DNA from: Andreprevotia lacus DSM 23236
Lineage (GTDB): Bacteria; Pseudomonadota; Gammaproteobacteria; Burkholderiales; Chitinibacteraceae
Direction: 5' to 3'
Length of the DNA stretch: 64,000 bases
Assembly (NCBI RefSeq): GCF_900176275.1
Contig: NZ_FWXD01000011.1
Coordinates: forward strand, 62,001-126,000
Shown here: in pieces, positions 60,197 to 64,000 of the stretch
Position numbering within the stretch: position 1 is the first letter of the stretch
Layout: the number at the start of each line of letters is the position of its first letter
Notes under the pieces: generated by a model
Seen by the model: only the letters and a program-made list of their open reading frames with translations
Database searches by the model: none
What the model was told of the DNA's origin: nothing
Made by a program: the position numbers and the translations under genes

Positions 60197-61345
60197 TTAC
60201 TTCAACTGGCTCAGCAGTGCGCTCAGCAATGCTTGTTGTGTGGCGTTGTCGGCCTGCTTGCCATCGCGACCGGATACGGTCAGCCTGGTTTGGTTCACCG
60301 CACTGGCCAGTTTGACTTCAAACTCGCTGGGCTTGGCTGCCTTGCCTGCTGCCTTGCCGTCGCCGTTGTCACCCCAGAACTTGAGCTTGGACCAGAAGCT
60401 GCTGTTTTCTTCCTGTGCGATATCGGCATCGGCGCGGCGCACGTAATACACGCCCTTGCTGCGATCACGGTCCACAACAACGTAGCCGCTCATGTCCAGC
60501 GCCAGACCGACACGGCGCCATGCACGGTCGAAGTCGTCATACACCGCCAGCGCCTGGCTGCTGTCGATCAGCGCGGCGCGGGCCTGCTGTACCACCGGCT
60601 TTTTCACGGTAGATTGGGCCTGGCCCTCGCTCATGCCAAAGCGTTGCAGCAGCAGGGCCATCATTTCGGCTTCCAGCTCAGGATCGGACGGACGCGGGGT
60701 CCATACGGTCTGGGTTTCAGCGTTCTTGCCGGTGGCCTTGGTTTCGGTCGTGCCATCGGCAAACACCTCTACCATGCCTCGGTGAGTCAGGTAAATTTCG
60801 GTCGTGTCTGGCGTTGTGCCACGCTCGACGCGGGTGCGGTATTTATCCAGCTCGCCGGTGGAGATGAAGCGGTCCGCCACCTTGCGCAGCATCTTGGTGA
60901 CCCAGTCACTCGGCAGGCTGGCGCGATTTTCCAGCCAGTCGGTTTCCATGATGCCGATGGACGGATTGTCGACCTTCAGCAGGAAACCGTTGTCCAGCCA
61001 GAATTCGCGCAGTTGTGGCCACACCTTTTCTGGTGAGCCTTTGACTTCAAGCCAGCGTTGATTGCCTTCCTGTACCAAGCGTGCGTTGCCGTCGATCGGC
61101 AGTACGCTGGTCGAGGCGGTGCTGCTGGCAGGTGCCTGATAGGTCGACAGCGACTTGGCCGGGACCGTGTAATTGGCATTGCTGGATGGCGCTGTCAGAT
61201 CCGGCGGCACCTCCAGCGAATTTGTCGTCGTGTTGTCGCTGCCGGAGCGGTAGTCAACCTTGCGTTGCAGCATCAGTTGATCGGTACTGCAGGCAGCCAG
61301 GCCCAGCACGAGGGCCAGGGTGGTCAAACGGGTCATGGTTTTCAT
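60197..61345 (-). CDS. bamC: BamC outer-membrane assembly lipoprotein
   Basis: 382 residues (ATG 61343-61345, or ATG 61334-61336). Signal with lipobox LGLAACSTD, lipidated at Cys. The unstructured N-terminal region that contacts BamD (DYRSGSDNTTTNSLEVPPDL) is present, then two helix-grip domains (RWLEVKGSPEKVWPQLREF and DDFDRAWRRVGLALD). It belongs to the BAM complex that inserts beta-barrels. Downstream of dapA with a 51-bp gap, the conserved dapA-bamC arrangement. Confidence 0.9.
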   Translation of the reverse strand: MKTMTRLTTLALVLGLAACSTDQLMLQRKVDYRSGSDNTTTNSLEVPPDLTAPSSNANYTVPAKSLSTYQAPASSTASTSVLPIDGNARLVQEGNQRWLEVKGSPEKVWPQLREFWLDNGFLLKVDNPSIGIMETDWLENRASLPSDWVTKMLRKVADRFISTGELDKYRTRVERGTTPDTTEIYLTHRGMVEVFADGTTETKATGKNAETQTVWTPRPSDPELEAEMMALLLQRFGMSEGQAQSTVKKPVVQQARAALIDSSQALAVYDDFDRAWRRVGLALDMSGYVVVDRDRSKGVYYVRRADADIAQEENSSFWSKLKFWGDNGDGKAAGKAAKPSEFEVKLASAVNQTRLTVSGRDGKQADNATQQALLSALLSQLK

Positions 61346-61396
61346 CGGTGTCGAATCGCTTGCTATTGAGCAGGAGTGAAGACAGGCACGCGCTGT

Positions 61397-62272
61397 TTAG
61401 AGCAGACCGGCCGTAGCGAGTGCTTCACGCACGACGCCCTGGTTGGCATTGGCCAGTCGGGTGAGCGGCAGGCGGATGCCCGGGCCAATGCGGCCCAGTG
61501 CTTCCAGTGCCCACTTGACCGGGATGGGGTTGGCTTCGACGAACAGGTGCTTGTGCAGCCCCTGCAGCTTGTCGTTGATGGCGCGTGCCTCGGCAATGCG
61601 GCCAGTGCTGGCAGCGACGCACAGATCGTGCATTTCGCGCGGCGCCACGTTGGCGGTGACCGAAATCACGCCGTTGCCACCTTGCAGCACGAAGGCCAGT
61701 GTCGAGGCATCGTCACCGGACAGCAGGGTGAAGCCCTGCGGCGCGCGCTTGACCAGATCGGCAGCGCGTTCCATGTTGCCGGTGGCGTCCTTGATGCCGA
61801 CGATGCCCGGCAGCTCGGCCAGACGCAGTGCAGTGTCGTTGGACAGATCGGTAATGGTGCGGCCTGGCACGTTGTACAGCAGCGTGGGCAGATCGACGGC
61901 TTCGGCGATGGCCTTGAAGTGCAGGTACAGGCCTTCCTGCGTCGGCTTGTTGTAGTACGGGACCACCGACAGGCCATAGCTTGCGCCGACATCCTTGGCG
62001 CGCTGCGACAGCGCAATGGCTTCTTTGGTGGAGTTGGCGCCGGTGCCGGCGATCACCGGCACGCGGCCGGCTGCTTGCTCGACGATGACGCGGACGATCT
62101 CGATGTGTTCTTCCACATCGACCGTCGGCGATTCGCCGGTGGTGCCGACGGCGACAATGCCGTCGGTGCCTTGTTCAATATGCCAATCGACCAACTTGCG
62201 CAGGGTCGGGAAATCGAGACTGCCGTCTTCGAACATGGGGGTGACGATCGCCACCAGACTGCCTGTAAGCAT
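61397..62272 (-). CDS. dapA: 4-hydroxy-tetrahydrodipicolinate synthase
   Basis: 291 residues from ATG 62270-62272 (AAGG/AGG upstream). It condenses pyruvate with aspartate semialdehyde in lysine and diaminopimelate synthesis. Schiff-base K161 in [12 protein letters not shown]133 in LLYNVPGRT and T44-T45 in [22 protein letters not shown] confirms the family. Longer upstream open frame (to 62317) adds no homologous residues. Cotranscribed with bamC. Confidence 0.97.
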   Translation of the reverse strand: MLTGSLVAIVTPMFEDGSLDFPTLRKLVDWHIEQGTDGIVAVGTTGESPTVDVEEHIEIVRVIVEQAAGRVPVIAGTGANSTKEAIALSQRAKDVGASYGLSVVPYYNKPTQEGLYLHFKAIAEAVDLPTLLYNVPGRTITDLSNDTALRLAELPGIVGIKDATGNMERAADLVKRAPQGFTLLSGDDASTLAFVLQGGNGVISVTANVAPREMHDLCVAASTGRIAEARAINDKLQGLHKHLFVEANPIPVKWALEALGRIGPGIRLPLTRLANANQGVVREALATAGLL

Positions 62273-62392
62273 CAAACGCCTACCTTCTCTGAAAGTAAAC
62301 CGCAGGGGAAAGGGCATTCTAACCGATGCCCCGGGGCTGCGGAACTCAAACCATGCGCAAAATTGCCATACTGCGCCCGTATCGACTGGCTT

Positions 62393-64000
62393 CTATCTGG
62401 GGTGGCGCACCGATCCTTCATCCACCTCGCCGTGCATCGGCTGACTGTCGGCTTCAGCCTGGCGCGGCTTGTGGCCGGTCTTGCGCAAGATCCAGCTGCC
62501 CAGATCGTCCAGCCAGGTGAATACCACCGGCACGATCACCAGAGTGAGCAGGGTGGAGGTGATCACGCCGCCGATGATGGCATGTGCCATCGGTGCGCGC
62601 TGTTCGGCACCGTCGCCCAGCGCCAGTGCCAACGGCATCATGCCGAATACCATGGCTGCCGTGGTCATCAGGATGGGGCGCAGCCGCACGCGGCCGGCCT
62701 CGGCAATGGCTTCGGCACGCGCCATGCCCTCGCGGCGCAGATGGTTGACGAAATCAACCAGCAGGATCGCGTTTTTGGTGACCAGACCCATCAGCATGAT
62801 CACGCCGATCACCGAGAAGATATTGAGCGTGCTGCGCCACATCAGCAGCGCCAACAGCACCCCCACCAGCGACAGCGGCAGCGAGGTCATGATGGCCAGC
62901 GGTTGCAGGAAGTGGCCGAACTGCGAGGCCAGGATCATGTAGATGAACACGACGCCCAGCAACAGCGCTGCTACTGCATAGCCGGCCGACTCGGCCATGC
63001 TCTTGCTGTCGCCACCGGTGACAAAGCGATAGCCGGCAGGCAGCTTGAAGCGTTGCTGCAGTGCGGTGATCTGCTTTTGCACCTCGCCTGTGGTCTGGCC
63101 GGCCACGTTGGCGGTGATGTTGACCTCGCGGAACAGGTCGCGCCGGTTGATCTGCACCGGGCTGGTGGTTTCGCGGATGGTGGCCAGCTCGGACAAGGGC
63201 AGGGTGACCGGCAGGCCATTGGCATCGGTCTTGTTGCCGGTCAGGTAAAGCGAGGCCAGCTGGCCGGCATTGGTGCGCTCGGCTTTGTCCAGGCGCACGT
63301 TGACGTCGTAATTCTCGCCGTCCGGCGCTTGCCAGGTGCTGGCTGCCTTGCCTGCAATCAAGGGGCGCAGGGCGTTGCCGATCTGCGACGGGTTGAAGCC
63401 CAGGCTGGCCGCGCGCTCGCGGTCCACCTCGACATTCAGCGTCGGCTTGGCATCGCGCATGCTCGAATCAATGTCGACCACGCCGTGAATCCTGGCCAGT
63501 TCGGCGGTAAAGGCATTGGAGAGCTGGCGCAGATCGTCCAAGTCCGGGCCCTGCATGGAAATCTGCAGGGGTTTGCCATCCGGGCCGCCGCCGCCCAGCG
63601 GGCTGACGCCGCGCAGGTCCACGCCGGCCACCCGGCCCAGTCGCTCGCGGAACAGATTGATCAGCTCGTCCTGACCGCGCGTGCGCTGCAGCTTGGGCTT
63701 GAGCGTAACGGTCATGGTTGCGCTGTTCTTGCCTTGGGCTTCGCCGGTGTTGGCGGTGGTATAGATTTCGATCACTTCAGGGAACTCGCGCAGCGCGGTT
63801 TCCACCTGTCGTGCCTTGCCCGCGGTGTAGTTCAGCGACGAACCGACCGGCGTGGTGAAATGGACCGAAACCTTGGACAGGTCGGCCTTGGGGACGAATT
63901 CGCTACCGATGAAACGCGCCAGCGCAAACGCGGCCACCAGACTGGCGATGGCAATCAGCACCACCCAGATGCGGTGGCTCAGGCTCCAGGTAATCAGCCG
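62393..64000 (-). CDS. RND multidrug efflux permease, C-terminal part (partial)
   Basis: The frame is open to the window edge and reads 535 residues; the N-terminal half is missing. A hydrophobic start (VVLIAIASLVAAFALARFIG) is transmembrane helix 7. The second periplasmic loop follows (porter subdomains, SLNYTAGKARQVETALREF), then five more helices with SLPLSLVGVLLALLMW and RLRPILMTTAAMVFGMMPLAL, the HAE1/AcrB signature. It ends with a basic tail. It would pump drugs or metabolites using the proton gradient with an adaptor and outer-membrane channel encoded outside this window. Confidence 0.92.
   Translation of the reverse strand, partial: RLITWSLSHRIWVVLIAIASLVAAFALARFIGSEFVPKADLSKVSVHFTTPVGSSLNYTAGKARQVETALREFPEVIEIYTTANTGEAQGKNSATMTVTLKPKLQRTRGQDELINLFRERLGRVAGVDLRGVSPLGGGGPDGKPLQISMQGPDLDDLRQLSNAFTAELARIHGVVDIDSSMRDAKPTLNVEVDRERAASLGFNPSQIGNALRPLIAGKAASTWQAPDGENYDVNVRLDKAERTNAGQLASLYLTGNKTDANGLPVTLPLSELATIRETTSPVQINRRDLFREVNITANVAGQTTGEVQKQITALQQRFKLPAGYRFVTGGDSKSMAESAGYAVAALLLGVVFIYMILASQFGHFLQPLAIMTSLPLSLVGVLLALLMWRSTLNIFSVIGVIMLMGLVTKNAILLVDFVNHLRREGMARAEAIAEAGRVRLRPILMTTAAMVFGMMPLALALGDGAEQRAPMAHAIIGGVITSTLLTLVIVPVVFTWLDDLGSWILRKTGHKPRQAEADSQPMHGEVDEGSVRHPR

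Noticed and set aside
1-64000. tRNA, rRNA or complete insertion sequence
   Set aside because: No T-loop signature with a matching acceptor stem, no rRNA core sequence and no transposase frame were seen by eye. A tRNAscan run would settle it.

Overview
The window reads as a GC-rich betaproteobacterial chromosome segment. The gene content (BamC lipoprotein, nrdR-rib-nusB-thiL-pgpA block, QueF, short LexA) together with two large secreted GH18 chitinases with CBM5/12-type modules and Pro-Thr linkers suggests a chitin-degrading member of the Neisseriales (Chromobacteriaceae/Chitinibacteraceae type). The taxon is an inference from gene content, not from a marker search. No rRNA, tRNA, CRISPR array, prophage or complete insertion sequence was found.

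Layout. 1-6.8 kb: a YggS-type PLP protein divergent from a MocR/PdxR-type regulator, an arsenic operon (arsR, ArsI-like dioxygenase, thioredoxin-type arsC, aquaporin) with a 15-bp-arm palindrome over the arsR start, and a LysR/PcaD-like divergent pair. 6.8-16.4 kb: a 986-residue multimodular chitinase, small membrane and hypothetical genes, tyrS, a lipoprotein phosphoesterase, a VOC protein and a DeoR regulator with a phased TGCAT array upstream. 16.5-24 kb: pbpC overlapping a giant alpha-2-macroglobulin gene, a periplasmic pair. 24-35.7 kb: accessory genes: a structured leader before a DEDDh exonuclease, MAPEG protein, single-domain (p)ppGpp-hydrolase-like protein, an NHL-repeat protein coupled to a secreted Ca-motif protein, a PLD-family protein, an ECF sigma factor with extra C-terminal domain, and a decaying patch with a 14-G run, two broken genes and tag. 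35.8-39.5 kb: orphan DUF proteins, a LMW phosphatase and a highly folded MITE-like element.

39.6-53 kb: a probable yybP-ykoY manganese riboswitch controls a TMEM165/GDT1-type transporter. It is followed by purine uptake and salvage (NCS2 permease, apt, hpt), a CorA-like protein, glyA, and a tightly overlapping operon nrdR-amidotransferase-ribD-ribE-ribBA-ribH-nusB-thiL-pgpA. 53-64 kb: a second chitinase, msrA, queF-lexA with GAAC-N4-GTTC boxes, dusC, a DUF2252 protein, dapA-bamC, and the C-terminal part of an RND efflux pump running off the edge.

The items most worth following are the folded MITE-like repeat (39263-39533), the pseudogene/poly-G patch (34067-35075), the three-hairpin leader (25099-25181), the NHL/Ca-motif gene pair, the phased DeoR operator array, and the LexA boxes. 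None of these is claimed as a proven new system.
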